Source: Steinernema hermaphroditum (Eukaryota; Nematoda; Chromadorea; Rhabditida; Steinernematidae). Taken from it: a stretch of DNA of 64,000 bases. Made by a program: the position numbers and the translations under genes. Where the stretch lies: assembly GCA_030435675.1 (NCBI GenBank), contig CM059623.1:14879592-14943591 (forward strand). Direction: 5' to 3'. The notes below the pieces were generated by a model. That model had not been told where the DNA came from. It searched no databases and worked only from the letters and a program-made list of their open reading frames with translations. Every line of letters begins with the position of its first letter. The first letter of the stretch is position 1. Positions 42,011 to 52,828 of this stretch are shown in pieces.

Positions 42011-44121
42011 TTAAAATATCTCTTTTTGGTAGACCAGAAAGAAGGCGGTGGCGGCGACGAGTATCAGCGTCGAGTGGAACACGAAACGCTTCTCGACGAG
42101 GACAAGATCGCAGAAGAATACGCCGAAAGTGGAGTGCTGGAGGAATCCATTGTAGACACACACCGCCGAGTATGTTTGGTCGTGGAGCGCTCGTTCACTG
42201 GCTACGAGAGCCGTCATCGGGTACTGTAGGCCGGTGCCGTGGGAGCGCGTTCGTCTAAAGCGGACGAAATCACAATCGTACTCGTGAATTTGTGACTGAC
42301 ATGGCCACAATGAAGATGAGCACCAGGGCGACAATAGAGTTCGTGACGAGAGTGGCGGCAATGGCGATTTCCAGGGGCCACTCGGAGCGATGGACGCCGC
42401 TGACGGCAAGAAGAAGCAGGGAAAGGAGGTGGATGACGATTTGGCTGCTGAATAGAATGGTGACTGGACGGTGGAGCCAGAGGAGCCAGAGACGGGAGAT
42501 CTTCCAGTGAACGGAGATGTAGTGCTTCGTGACGGCCAACTGGAAGGTGTTCACGTCTTCGGAGAAGTCTGAAGCCAGTGCCTGAAATATGGGAGACGGT
42601 TGGCTTTAAACAACTCGAGAATGGAGGACTCGAACAGGGGAAAATATGAAACCCTTGTGGCCACTGACGGCTGTTGAGTGTGCTAATCGACACACGAAGA
42701 TTCTAAGATTTATGAAGTTTTTGTGTGAATGGGCCCTGCCACGAGATGCCTGATTTGTCACAATTGGTCAAATTTCTGAGTCTCTATCTCAGCCTGTTCC
42801 GCGTGCGGCACTTAGAAGTCTTCCCTCGTCTTCAGTGTCTTTAAAGTAAGCTTATACAGGCGTACATTAGGAAGGCGCCTTTTATCGATAGCATTGTTAG
42901 GACCCTTCCGCCCTGGCCATCGCCCGAAAAAGAGTACCCGCCCGACCGGTCTCGGCCCATCTCTCCTCTTAATTTCATATCTGTTTAACTGTATAAAAAG
43001 TGATATGAAAACCCCGAGGCACCTTAAAGATACACAAAGAGGAACTCTGATGAGACCCTTCTGGGACTAAAAATCGAAATAAGCCGGAGTCAGCTCAGAC
43101 CACCCGCCTTGGCTCGCAAAATCGGAGCCGGCTCTGTCTTATCTGAATCCGACCCGAACCCGAGCCGAGGCTTGGCAGTATGTACTAGGAAAAATGCCAT
43201 CGGACAGCATGGATCCCCAACTCGGTATCATAGGACCCGACTAGTCTATAACAGTAATCCTAGGCCTCCGTCTTCTGCTCTTCAATGATCTGAAGACCAC
43301 GCAGTTACCTGGAACTCCGCAATGACGATGCCCGTCAGCGAGAGCAAAATGGAGTTGGCGGCTGGAATGGACAAAGTGAAGAAAACGGACGAGATTAGAA
43401 GCGAGAGACGGAAGGTGACGGGGAAAAGAGAGTAGTCGAGCAAAGGCGACTCCAATTCCGAGTGGAGAAGATTGGTGAAGAGGGCGATACCGAAGCGGAC
43501 GACGATGAGAAACGCGATGAGACATCCGAATATGAAGGAGCATGACTAAACAGGGGTCATGCGAGTCTAGAATGTTAAGATCGATTCACATGGATCTTGC
43601 TGATGTCCTTGCTGTGCTTGACGAAGCCCACACCGGAAGTTGTGCGGATAAGAGATTGATGAAAAGAGGCGGCGATCCCGTTCTTCTGCCACCAGAGCAG
43701 GAACACGAATGAGGTGAATCCTGAAAGACGCACTTACACATAAAGCTCATGATGTTTTCATGCCTTGACAGTACACAAGCACATGGACAATCTCGATGGC
43801 CAACGAAGCCGATTCGAAATGACGAAGAAGATAGAAATGGGCGATGAGGGAGCTAAAGAGGAAGACGGAGAGCGCCGCGAGGAAGAAGTTGTGGAAGAGG
43901 GCCAGCGAGCGGAGGATGCGTTTCTTTGGGACGGTGTAGTCGCAGCGGAAGCCCAGAAAAGTGCATATTAGTCGAGGAGGCTTCTGGAGCCTGGCGAGCT
44001 GAAACCATTACAGGCACTCAGCGGTCCTAAAATCTATTCTGAAACATACCAAGTTGTTAACCGTCTTCTGGAGAGCCGCCGAGCAGTCGTGCGAGGCGAA
44101 GTCTATGCGCACGAAAGGCAT
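42011..44121 (-). CDS. Multi-pass gustatory-receptor-like protein
   Basis: Exons 44121-44050, 43998-43764, 43720-43590, 43545-43309, 42581-42282 and 42223-42011 join in frame to 395 residues, the usual size for insect-type gustatory receptors and their worm relatives (lite-1/gur/egl-47). About seven hydrophobic stretches are visible, e.g. FGCLIAFLIVVRFGIALFTN and IVALVLIFIVAMS. The C-terminus, FGVFFCDLVLVEKRFVFHST followed by ...FFLVYQ, recalls the conserved TYxxxxxQ ending of the GR superfamily. Exon 2 is followed by a GC-AG intron (CAAG|GCATGA), needed to keep the frame through IVHVLVYCQGFTSFVFLLWW. The exon 5/6 boundary is the least certain. An in-frame upstream ATG exists at 44256. Confidence 0.6.
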
Positions 44122-44522
44122 TACGGTAGGCGATGAATGCGCATAATTCTGAAAGCGGAGGTGAAGTCGAAAACAGAAATAGGCGGAGATTTGTTTTTGG
44201 CGCTCAGAAGGGCCGACTGGGACGCAGAAGCGGCGTCGACGCTCGCATAATGACATTATCTCTCTTTCGGTGACGCTCCGGTCGATCCCTTAAGGCGTTC
44301 CGCGTGATGGGCCGACCGCCAAGGCACTCTTTTCACGCACCACTGACCTCGGCGTGATCAATGACGCAAGTTAGGGAAGCAGCGGTTATTCGAGAGGACT
44401 TTTGAATCAGCTGAGCCATAAGGAATCTGTGACGATGCACGAGGAGTCAAAGAACTTGGTTTCGCTCTTATCCAATTGATAACTCATGTTTTTATTAACA
44501 GAAATGAAAGGACCCAAAGCCT

Positions 44523-45539
44523 TCAGAGCTTGTGCAGGTCAGGATGCCCGTTCCAGGGACAGTGTCCGTTCGGGACGCCGCACGAACATTTGAGGAACCC
44601 AAAATAAATGCAATCTTTACGAGCATCGTAAAACGAAAGCGACTTCTTACTATCGTGTTTTCGGTAGAAGTACGGTTCTAGGTCTGGTACTTTGTTCATC
44701 ATGAGTTCTTGTGGTGGTTCTTTCGCTGATCCTTCATAAAAGAGTTGACATTCCAAATCGCCGTTGTTCTTCCAGAAATCGACGAGTTGTGTAAGGAAAT
44801 CGCTTTCTACACGGAACTTGTCCCGCATACCAACATATCTACCCTCCCCCTTACGAAGGAAGTGTTGAATATCGGGAAGGATGGATGATGGAAACCAATC
44901 TTTCTCCAGTCTAATCGATCGTACATGATGATTATAGATGCACGCCTTCAGAAAGTCCTCTGACTCTGAACCGACGTAGGGAATAGTTGTAGAAGGGAAA
45001 TTTGCGCGGTTACAGAACGACTTCAGCACCATACGTGAAACTTGTGCGAAATCTTCGTCGCCAAGGTTCACGGTGATCGGGTCGTATTCTGGGTAATTTT
45101 GACGAAGCTCTAGCTCTCCCCAGTGGAGTATCCAGTCGACCTGGCGTGCAAGCTGTGAAAGAGTCGTCAAAAATGCCTTTTCATCGACTAGTAGCAGATC
45201 TGCGCTCTGACAGCCTTTCGTCGCGAAACCTCTTAAATCGCCTATGAGACCAAGCACATACCGAATGCGGAAATCTTCCCGTTTTATGAGTTGAAGCTCA
45301 CATGGTCTGATTGTCCTGACTGACGGGAGACCCTCCGTGTACAGATCAATCTGTCGAAAACCGAGAGCAAACTTCCCATCGACTTTTCCTATGTACAGAT
45401 TGATGTATCGCCGGCTTTGGATGCCAAGCTTTCCAGCGCTACTCCACATCGGGTCGGCCACTTTGGCGATGGCGTCCAGGCCAGTCTTACCGAAAGCTCC
45501 GATGACGGCGTCGACAAACAGTTTAGGGACGGCGTCCAT
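44523..45539 (-). CDS. Unrecognised family A, intact member (338 residues)
   Basis: Single-exon frame starting MDAVPKLFVDAVIGAFGKTG. It shares DPMWSSAGKLGIQSRRYINL, LLVDEKAFLTTLSQLARQVD, TTIPYVGSESEDFLK, EKDWFPSSILPDIQHF and FWKNNGDLECQLFYE with the others. This is the closest intact relative of the mosaic fragments at 17040 and 19843. It has an extra Cys-rich tail (KCSCGVPNGHCPW). Function unknown; no membrane or secretion signal. It is in tandem with the 45844 gene on the same strand. Confidence 0.75.
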   Translation of the reverse strand: MDAVPKLFVDAVIGAFGKTGLDAIAKVADPMWSSAGKLGIQSRRYINLYIGKVDGKFALGFRQIDLYTEGLPSVRTIRPCELQLIKREDFRIRYVLGLIGDLRGFATKGCQSADLLLVDEKAFLTTLSQLARQVDWILHWGELELRQNYPEYDPITVNLGDEDFAQVSRMVLKSFCNRANFPSTTIPYVGSESEDFLKACIYNHHVRSIRLEKDWFPSSILPDIQHFLRKGEGRYVGMRDKFRVESDFLTQLVDFWKNNGDLECQLFYEGSAKEPPQELMMNKVPDLEPYFYRKHDSKKSLSFYDARKDCIYFGFLKCSCGVPNGHCPWNGHPDLHKL

Positions 45540-45843
45540 GACTTGATCGTAATAAGATGCAGCAGTGACTGGGACGTTGCATGCGAAAAACCGAAGTTTT
45601 CTCAGAGTTCGATGTGTGATAAGTCACTTTCTCGTCGTTCACAATCGTGTAGCCAATGCTCGACTGTCAAGACGACGGCAGCACATCATCCGCTACTCAT
45701 AACCAACAGAGATGACAAACCAAGATCGCTCAGCATGCTGTGCGTGCTTGTGAACTCCAGAGACAGATGAATGAGAAGTCCAACAGAATGTGACGATGGG
45801 CTCTAGGAAACAGTTCAGATCAAAACGAAACCCCACAAACGCT

Positions 45844-46845
45844 TTATAGAGAACGGCGTATACAGTACTTGGATTTCGCGAAGGTCAAGTGAATGTTCCA
45901 GCCATTGAGCCAGTAACTCGCCAACGAATTCTGGATTTCGTGTTCTAAATAAAATACAGTGTCGAACACAGAACTTTCAGTCATGTCTTCAAGAAAAGGC
46001 GGCGACTCTGCTTGGGGGTCATAGAAAAGAGTGCATTCGAATTCTCCATCACGTCTCCACAACTCGAAGAGTTCTGTGATGAACTCTCCGTCTACAGGAA
46101 ACTTGGCGGGTAGGGAAACACGTCTGCCCTTTCCTTTTCGAATGAAATGCTTAACATCTTGAAGGATGGATGACGGCCAATCCTCTTCGAGGGAAATGTC
46201 AGATAGACGAGGGTGGTTGTAGATGTGATCCTTCAAAAAGTCCTCTGACTCCGACCCGACGTAGGGAATTGTTAAAGAAGAGAAATAGGCGCGTTTGTAG
46301 AATGCTCTCAGAATCAGTCGTGAAAAGTCAGAGAACTCTTCCCAGCTTAAGACGCCTTCGTCATCACTCAAGTAGGAGCTCTTCCGGACAAGACGAAGGC
46401 CTTGCATGTTTCCGTTTGCGAAGTTGTTTGCAAATTGTGAAAGGAACGCCTGAATCTGGCTTTCTCTGATCCGTAGAAGATCTTCACCCCAAACGCCTAC
46501 GTCCCTGAATTTCCTCACGGAACCTAACGTGCCACTCACATTCTGAATGCGCGAATACTGCGGCTTCAGGAGTTTGAGATCCGATGGTTTGATTCGCTCC
46601 TGTAGGATGTTACCGTTCCGGGTGTACTCTCCAAAACCGAATGCGAAATCTCCGTCGACTTTTCCAACATCCATAAAGAAGTACCTTCGGTTGTCGATAT
46701 GGAGCTTTCCAATGCTGCTCCATATCGAATGGTCAAATTCAATGATGGAGTCCAATGGATCCAACGATGGACGGACTCCGTATGGCCATCCAGCCGTGAA
46801 AAGTCCGATGACGGCGTCGACGAACAGCTCGGGCACCTCGTCCAT
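45844..46845 (-). CDS. Unrecognised family A, intact member (333 residues)
   Basis: Start chosen at 46845 (MDEVPELFVDAVIGLF), where the family's conserved N-terminus begins. The frame stays open upstream to an ATG at 46968, which would add 41 unconserved residues. It has SIWSSIGKLHIDNRRYFFMD, LTIPYVGSESEDFLKDHI, EEDWPSSILQDVKHFIRKG and ELWRRDGEFECTLFYDPQ. It is closer to the 4983 gene than to its tandem neighbour. No catalytic motif is evident. Confidence 0.75.
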   Translation of the reverse strand: MDEVPELFVDAVIGLFTAGWPYGVRPSLDPLDSIIEFDHSIWSSIGKLHIDNRRYFFMDVGKVDGDFAFGFGEYTRNGNILQERIKPSDLKLLKPQYSRIQNVSGTLGSVRKFRDVGVWGEDLLRIRESQIQAFLSQFANNFANGNMQGLRLVRKSSYLSDDEGVLSWEEFSDFSRLILRAFYKRAYFSSLTIPYVGSESEDFLKDHIYNHPRLSDISLEEDWPSSILQDVKHFIRKGKGRRVSLPAKFPVDGEFITELFELWRRDGEFECTLFYDPQAESPPFLEDMTESSVFDTVFYLEHEIQNSLASYWLNGWNIHLTFAKSKYCIRRSL

Positions 46846-46968
46846 GATATGTGGTTGTGAAACGGGGTCATGACGGTATAAATAGGGATTTTGGACCCGA
46901 TGAGTCGATGCTTTTTTGGGCAATGCATCGGTTTCGCATGTTGATGCAGCCGTTACGCCGGTGCTCAA

Positions 46969-47309
46969 GTACTGACTCTACAGACTCTGAACTTTAGGGC
47001 AGTTCTGTTTGTCAAGAAACGTGTCACAGTATCTCTGATACGAAAGGAGACTGTAGTTGTTTTCTGGACGGTGTTTCGCATCTTCAGACAGAATACCTTT
47101 TATCTTACACCTGTGCCTATTTTTCGTCCTTTCGGTTTCAGTTCCAGATTTTCACAAGAAGGGCCCGACGGGATACAACGATCTGGAATTCTTGGCCTTG
47201 GATTGACGATCTTCCCCCGGAAATACAGGTTTACCATGTTTCTATAATTGCGTTACCATTCATATCATCTGAACAGCTCATTCAAATACAAATAAGATAA
47301 CCCGTAACA
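46969..47309. other. Spacer with a possible F-box-like exon
   Basis: On the + strand, 47152-47226 lies between TTTCAG and AG|GTTTAC and encodes WPWIDDLPPEIQ, which looks like the start of an F-box. No continuation is found, so it may be a relic. Confidence 0.3.
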
Positions 47310-50300
47310 TTAAAAGATAGAGGGTACTTTGCTTGTGGTCCTGTCAGAAGATTTTTGACCATCTTCCACGAGGAAAATGCGTCGTACGGCATCAAACCGC
47401 GGATTCTTTTTCAATATTGAGATCAGCGAAATGAGGAGTGACTGGGATCGTTCGGCGTTCAACAGTTCGCTTTTCCTGACATCGTCCAAGAACTCTTTCG
47501 CCTTCTCTGTCCTACCTAAACAATGAATCGTGAACAAAGCTAGGCATTTTAGAACATGCCGTTGGCTTCTAGATGATGAATGTACTTCTCGGCGAGCTGC
47601 GAATATTCATTCGGCTCACACAAACTTTCAGCTGCTATCAGCGCCCTCTCCAACTCGATCTCCGTGGCGACAGTGCTAACTTCTGGGTTTACCTTCACCA
47701 ACTTCGAACGTTCACTAAACTAACGGTATTTGGGATTCACAAGCGTTTTCGTACCTCGATCTGTCGATCAAATTTGACAAGATCCCTTCACGTGACGTCG
47801 AAGGACCCATTAGAATAGCTGCTGTGGGGATGTAGTCATTGCGATCAGTCAGCACAGTCCTAAAATGAGGCGAAAGATATGACAAACGAGAGAAGAGGCT
47901 GACCACGTTCGCAGGTTGGGACAAAACGTGAGCGATCTTCCATTCGACAGTCCGAGGACCGGTGTTCCAAGCGGCAGAAGCAAAACGTTGTCGACGGTGA
48001 CACCTGAAATAAAAAGACGGCAAGCTTATAAACGTAGACTGCGTTTTAGACAAAAGACAGCTTTGCAGTTTGTTTGCAGTATTAACAAAAGCGGTCGATT
48101 TGCACACTTACCCTTTGAGAGGACGCCTAACACAGACTCCTTCATAACAATACGAGGTGCTCCGAGATCCCAAATCCAAAGCATTCCAACTGACGACAGA
48201 ACGAGGACGAAATCCCGATTCAGCCTAATCTGGACGGGCATTCCTTCAAGCGCAAATTGGTAACGCAGTCGGCCAGTAGACGTAGAGATGATGTGAATGA
48301 AGCCATCTTGAGTGGCAATGATGGTGAACCGACTTGAAGCCTCAACAAGTATAACTGTTCCGTCCAAGAATAACGTCCAAAGTTGTTTGGCATTTGAATC
48401 AACGCTCGTAATGCGAGCGACTGCATGCCTTTCCGAGGCTTCTTGAACCAATTTGAAGTTGTTGTCCACATTAATGGTGTGGACTTGGCAAAAGGCTGCC
48501 TGCTAAAACAATCGGTTTCATATTATCACCGTTATAATGAACGCACGCGGGAAACAGCGATAGATAGTTGAGACCTAATCGGAGGTAAATGGAACACAGC
48601 AGTGCTATCTTCAGTTTGGTATGTTGATATCGGTCGTAGCTCCTGTGCTATACTGCCCCGGATACGAGGCAGTTGCGATCCAGATGACTTTCTAAGCAAC
48701 TCAGAAACTGCTGAAGAACTTGCAGAGGGGCGTGTGACTTCTTTCTTTGTGATTTTGACGGCGGTTTCAGCGGAATCATCGACTTCTTCGATTCGTCGTT
48801 TCTTTGTACTGAAAGGAACGCTTTTTGATGGCTCTTTCACAAGGTGCCCTTACCGGCGCCGGCACCGTTTTGCATGTGAACAGCCGCCGGCGCCGTTTTG
48901 TGTTCACGTTGCCACCGGCGCCGGCGCCTTTTCACATACAAGACGGTGCCGACGCCGGTGGCAACGTGAACACAAAACGGTGCCGGTGCCGGTGCCGGTG
49001 CCGGCGACCTTGTGAAAGATACTTGAAAGACAAAGCCCATTTATGTCTCAATTCTAAGTTGATTTAATCATTTGTATGAAACAGTGCTATCGAGCGCAGC
49101 TTATCTCTTCCATTTACCCGTACAGCCTACTAGGACAACTATTGACCTACTTTGATAAAGGAATGATAGGACTTCCTTCTCGCGCTGGAGTCGGTGTGGT
49201 GATGGGTGCTGGAGCTTGCGTCTTCGGTAGAGCTGGTTCGTCATCCGCAAGACCGCCAAGAAAGACTGGTGTAATCTTTTTCTTTCCCGTCTTCAGTCTC
49301 ACGGTTTGCTGAACAGTTGGCTGTGACGGAGAAGCCTTGACTAGCTCTTCTCTAGAAGCGACAACTTCTGACGGTGGCAGCGGTAGGTTCGAAACTTTGG
49401 TCACTTCCGCTCTCTTGGCGAGCAACACTTCAGGACTGTCCATGATTCCATGATATAGGTCGCTTCTTTCGCTGTTCGCAATACAGCTATTCACTTGCGA
49501 GTCTTCGGAGGAGATGTGACGAGGCACAGTTTTGTACATGCGCTGGAACTCCTTTGCCATGTCCGTGTCAGAGAGCATATAGCCGAGTTCTTTCGCTTGG
49601 AAATCCAGAAATCGCACGGTGCCGTCCATAGAGCAAGCAGCCAAACTGGTGCCGCACCTAAACAGTCAAAGTTAGCCAACTTCTTTGAACCACTGGAATT
49701 ACCATGCCAAGTCCATAATCGAATGTTTGAATAAATTGGAGATGACGAGAATTGGACGGCTAACGGAAGGGATGCTCCATATGCTGAGCCCTTTGTCAGA
49801 ACTTGCAACAGCGAAACAGGATACAGTCTTCAATTTGCCTTTGTGATCGGTGTACTTCAAAAGACGTGGACAGGCTCTGATGCATGTGATGGTTCTTCGA
49901 TGTCCGACAAAGTCGAGATCGGTTGTCCAGCCGTTTCTAGCGATGATTTGTGCCGTCGGACCACCATTGTTCGTTGCTCCAGGAGCAACGATGTACGCAC
50001 CGTCCGGGGACCAATCCTGCCTCAGGAATATCGTAGATGAACCACTCTGAATCGTATGAATTATGTCCACCACATATGTCAAGCCGTTACCCCTTGAAAT
50101 GGTTTGTGGATATTTGTAACACACTTCCAATCATCGGTAGTCCAAACTTTGAGCGTTTTGTCGACTGACTGAGAAGTGAAGAACTTCCCAACCGGATCAA
50201 AGCTGATGCCTTTGACGCTATCAAGATGGCCTTCACGCTTCTGATCCAAAACAACCACTTTAGCTGCAAATCAATGAGATATTAATCGGTTGTGTAAAGC

Positions 50301-51006
50301 GCTTCACAAACATGGCAACTTCGTGGCATCCCAAATGATAACAGTGCTATCTACGGAAGCACTCGCGAGGAACCGGCCGTCCTGTGACCACTCTAGGTGC
50401 AGAATGTCCATGGTATGACCAATGAGCCGATGAACGCACTTGTAACGCTCGGATTCGGCGCACATCAGCGACGACGCTTCGAGGGAGCCGCCTCCTCGGC
50501 ATCGGCCTTGATAGGCGTAGACGAAGACCTCGGCATCGTCGCCAGCGCATGCGAAGTACCGGCCGTTGTCAATCTTTGACCAGCGAACGCAGTTCAAGAT
50601 CTCTGAAATAAGACCAGGAATAGGAACTGGAAATTGGCCATCTTGTAAGATCCAAAAATTGATCGTCACGCATTTACGGTTAGATCCAACCGATCAGAGT
50701 AGAAAACACTATTTTTTTTTGGAGTCAGGGCTTATCAAAGATCGAAGATAAGCTCGAAGATCAAAGATCGAAGATAAGCTCCAGATACCGGGATAAACAG
50801 AACTCACTTTGATGTATCATTTCAGCGAGCACGATTCGCTTGAATCCTTCACGGAGGTCCTTCAGGCTCCAAACCACGATGGTGCCGTCGCCCTTCCGGC
50901 CTCGTTGGCCACACGTGGCCATCTTGTCTCCACTCGGGTGGAAATCTACCGAATAGATAGCGCCTCCGTCATGGTGCGATATAGTTGGATAGTAACGGAC
51001 TTTCAT
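47310..51006 (-). CDS. hira-1: HIRA histone H3.3 chaperone
   Basis: Eleven exons: 51006-50808, 50602-50312, 50263-50091, 50046-49703, 49657-49151, 48808-48547, 48502-48112, 48003-47904, 47859-47755, 47714-47556 and 47511-47310, 910 residues (human HIRA about 1,017). HIRA deposits histone H3.3 independently of replication. N-terminal WD repeats include HHDGGAIYSVDFHPSGDKMA, GHTMDILHLEWSQDGRFLAS and DFVGHRRTITCIRACP. The B-domain for ASF1 binding is RLKTGKKKITPVFLGGLADD. A C-terminal HIRA region has GTPVLGLSNGRSLTFCPNLR and a helical end (ATEIELERALIAAESL...) that should bind CABIN1-type partners. All exon phases agree. Intron 5 (48809-49150) contains a GC-rich foldback repeat. The start follows a TTTTCCAG acceptor by about 30 bp. 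Confidence 0.93.
48832..49019. repeat. GC-rich foldback element in HIRA intron 5
   Basis: Nearly the whole 190 bp is an inverted repeat. The outer ends are CTTTCACAAGG and CCTTGTGAAAG; inner arms GTTTTGTGTTCACGTTGCCA pair with TGGCAACGTGAACACAAAAC; between them are runs of GGTGCCGGTGCC. It looks like a MITE-type or foldback insertion. Confidence 0.8.
50733..50782. repeat. Short tandem duplication in HIRA intron 1
   Basis: TCAAAGATCGAAGATAAGCT occurs twice in tandem, separated by CGAAGA, next to the donor side of the intron. Confidence 0.7.
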
Positions 51007-51302
51007 TCGATGAGGATGGAGACCATGGAATCTGGAAAAGAGACATTTGGAAATTTGAAGCTCGCAGCAAACCGAACGTTTGAGGAATCGCGACGCGCAA
51101 ACGACAACAAAAACAAAACGCGGTGAACGGCCAGCTGTCATCTGTGAGCTCTCCAAGGGTGACAAAGACCTCCTCAACGGTAATCAGAGTTAAACCATTT
51201 CTCTCTGAATGTTGCAACAGTGTTTAAATCTGCAAAATCTATCTCATTCACATTGGTTATTTACAGGCGTCGCTCTATTCAGCTCACGCATATGTGGCTT
51301 TA

Positions 51303-52057
51303 TTAATCTGCCCGAACTTCTCTCACCACCCTGAGATAAGTGAGCGTTTCGCGATGTAGATATTCACACAGGCGAATGGAAATATACACCGTGATAAGGA
51401 TGAATCCGGTGACGACGAACACGACAGATGTCCAAGCGACTCGCGGCCAAACCACTCGCGGTGCATACATTGTAGTCGCTTGTTCCACGGCCGAAAAGTG
51501 CCAGCAAATTGTTGCCATGTAGTAGTACATCTGAAATGATGACATTGAACACACGAATACATCCAAAAAATATACCGTTGGAAGAAGAGTCGGGTACATT
51601 AATTCGTAAGGGGCTAGCCAGCTGATTAGGCCTTGACGTGGATTGCGGTAGTAGCTCAGCGTTAGAAACAATCCAATGAGGTACAGAAAGGGTGGATAGA
51701 TGAAAACTCCAAAGTCGACCGAGCAAGCCATGAACTAAAAACTCTACGTAAATACAAAGAAAAAAGAATACACCTACTTCTGCTCCTTCGCTGAATGGCG
51801 GCTGATCACACTGGTCGAAGCTCTCAAATGCGTAACATTTCTTCCCAATGGAAACGCCATAAACGCGAAGAAAGATGTGGTAAAGGCCGAAGAGAAGGAA
51901 CAGCAATTGTGTTGTCGAACCGACCGTCTGAAACAAAGAAAATGGAAGGCAGAGGACGAGGAGAACATACCAGAATCCATCTCTTCAAGTTGTGAACGGT
52001 GGTCGGCTCTCTTTCGCGCATGAGGTTGATTTCCGGATCGTCTTCGGCGTCGGCCAT
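51303..52057 (-). CDS. Small four-pass membrane protein, unrecognised
   Basis: Exons 52057-51971, 51927-51778, 51734-51576 and 51530-51303, all phase 0, 207 residues. Hydrophobic segments are TQLLFLLFGLYHIFL, FGVFIYPPFLYLIGLFLTL, MYYYMATICW (marginal) and TSVVFVVTGFILITVYISI. The first loop has CYAFESFDQC, which could form a disulfide. The N-terminus is acidic (MADAEDDPEINLMRERE). I do not recognise the family. It lies 297 bp upstream of HIRA on the same strand, a spacing compatible with a nematode operon. The frame is open upstream to 52195, so the start could be earlier. Confidence 0.7.
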
Positions 52058-52828
52058 AGCCCGACCTCTCCTCAGTCCGTTCAGAAGTGGAATGAGCGAA
52101 GAGAGGGGAGACAGATGTCTGAGATGAAAGAAATTCGTCGAATCATCTTGCAAGGTCACTTTTGGATAACCGCTCGCTCTTGGGGGTCGACGCACGGAAT
52201 ATCGTAATCGGTAATTGTCCCCTCAGGGTGATGAATGCTAGGAGGGAAACATTTTTAGATACACTGTGACGATTGCGTCTCAATTGGGCGGTTGGTGCAG
52301 TGGTTAGGAAACCTGACTAGCGTGCTTTTTCAGATTGGTTCGAGTCCTTCAGCGTTCCATTCTGTTTCAACTTATTTGCCCTCTTTCACTGTGACTAGAA
52401 TCTACCGTAATCCGTTGGTCTGAGCTTCTGGCCTTTAAAAGAGGATTCATCCAAAAGGGAAAGCGGTCTAATGGCCGTCCCCTCTCTCTCATTTTTTTTG
52501 CTCTTCCCATTCTAACGTTCACTAATCGCCGTCACGGCCATTGTAAGGTCACTCGTCGGCCATCCGCGTCAGACGGTGACGCTCCGTCAAACAAACAAAC
52601 AAAAGCAGTGCGCCTGAAAGCGATCAGCCGCTCTTGAGCCGAGCAAACGGCGGATTCGAGAAGCGGCAGCTGGGTCGCGCTAGGCAGGATTCTCGCGCAC
52701 GTCGACGCATTTTGACACGTCGTGAGTGTCAACCTGTTGACACGCGGCTGAGTGGACGCCGAGTGGCCTGACCGGCCCCCGATCAGTTAGTGTATCATCG
52801 CCGGCTTAGTATTATACTGTCGGCTAAG
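52058..52828. other. Divergent intergenic region with tRNA-like relic
   Basis: Upstream of both the four-pass protein and the Kunitz gene. 52286-52361 has a TGGTGCAGTGGTTAGG A box and GGTTCGAGTCC B box but no proper cloverleaf. Confidence 0.5.

Noticed and set aside
48825..49067. Arg/Pro-rich open frames over the HIRA intron
   Set aside because: They derive from the GGTGCC foldback repeat and carry no protein signal.
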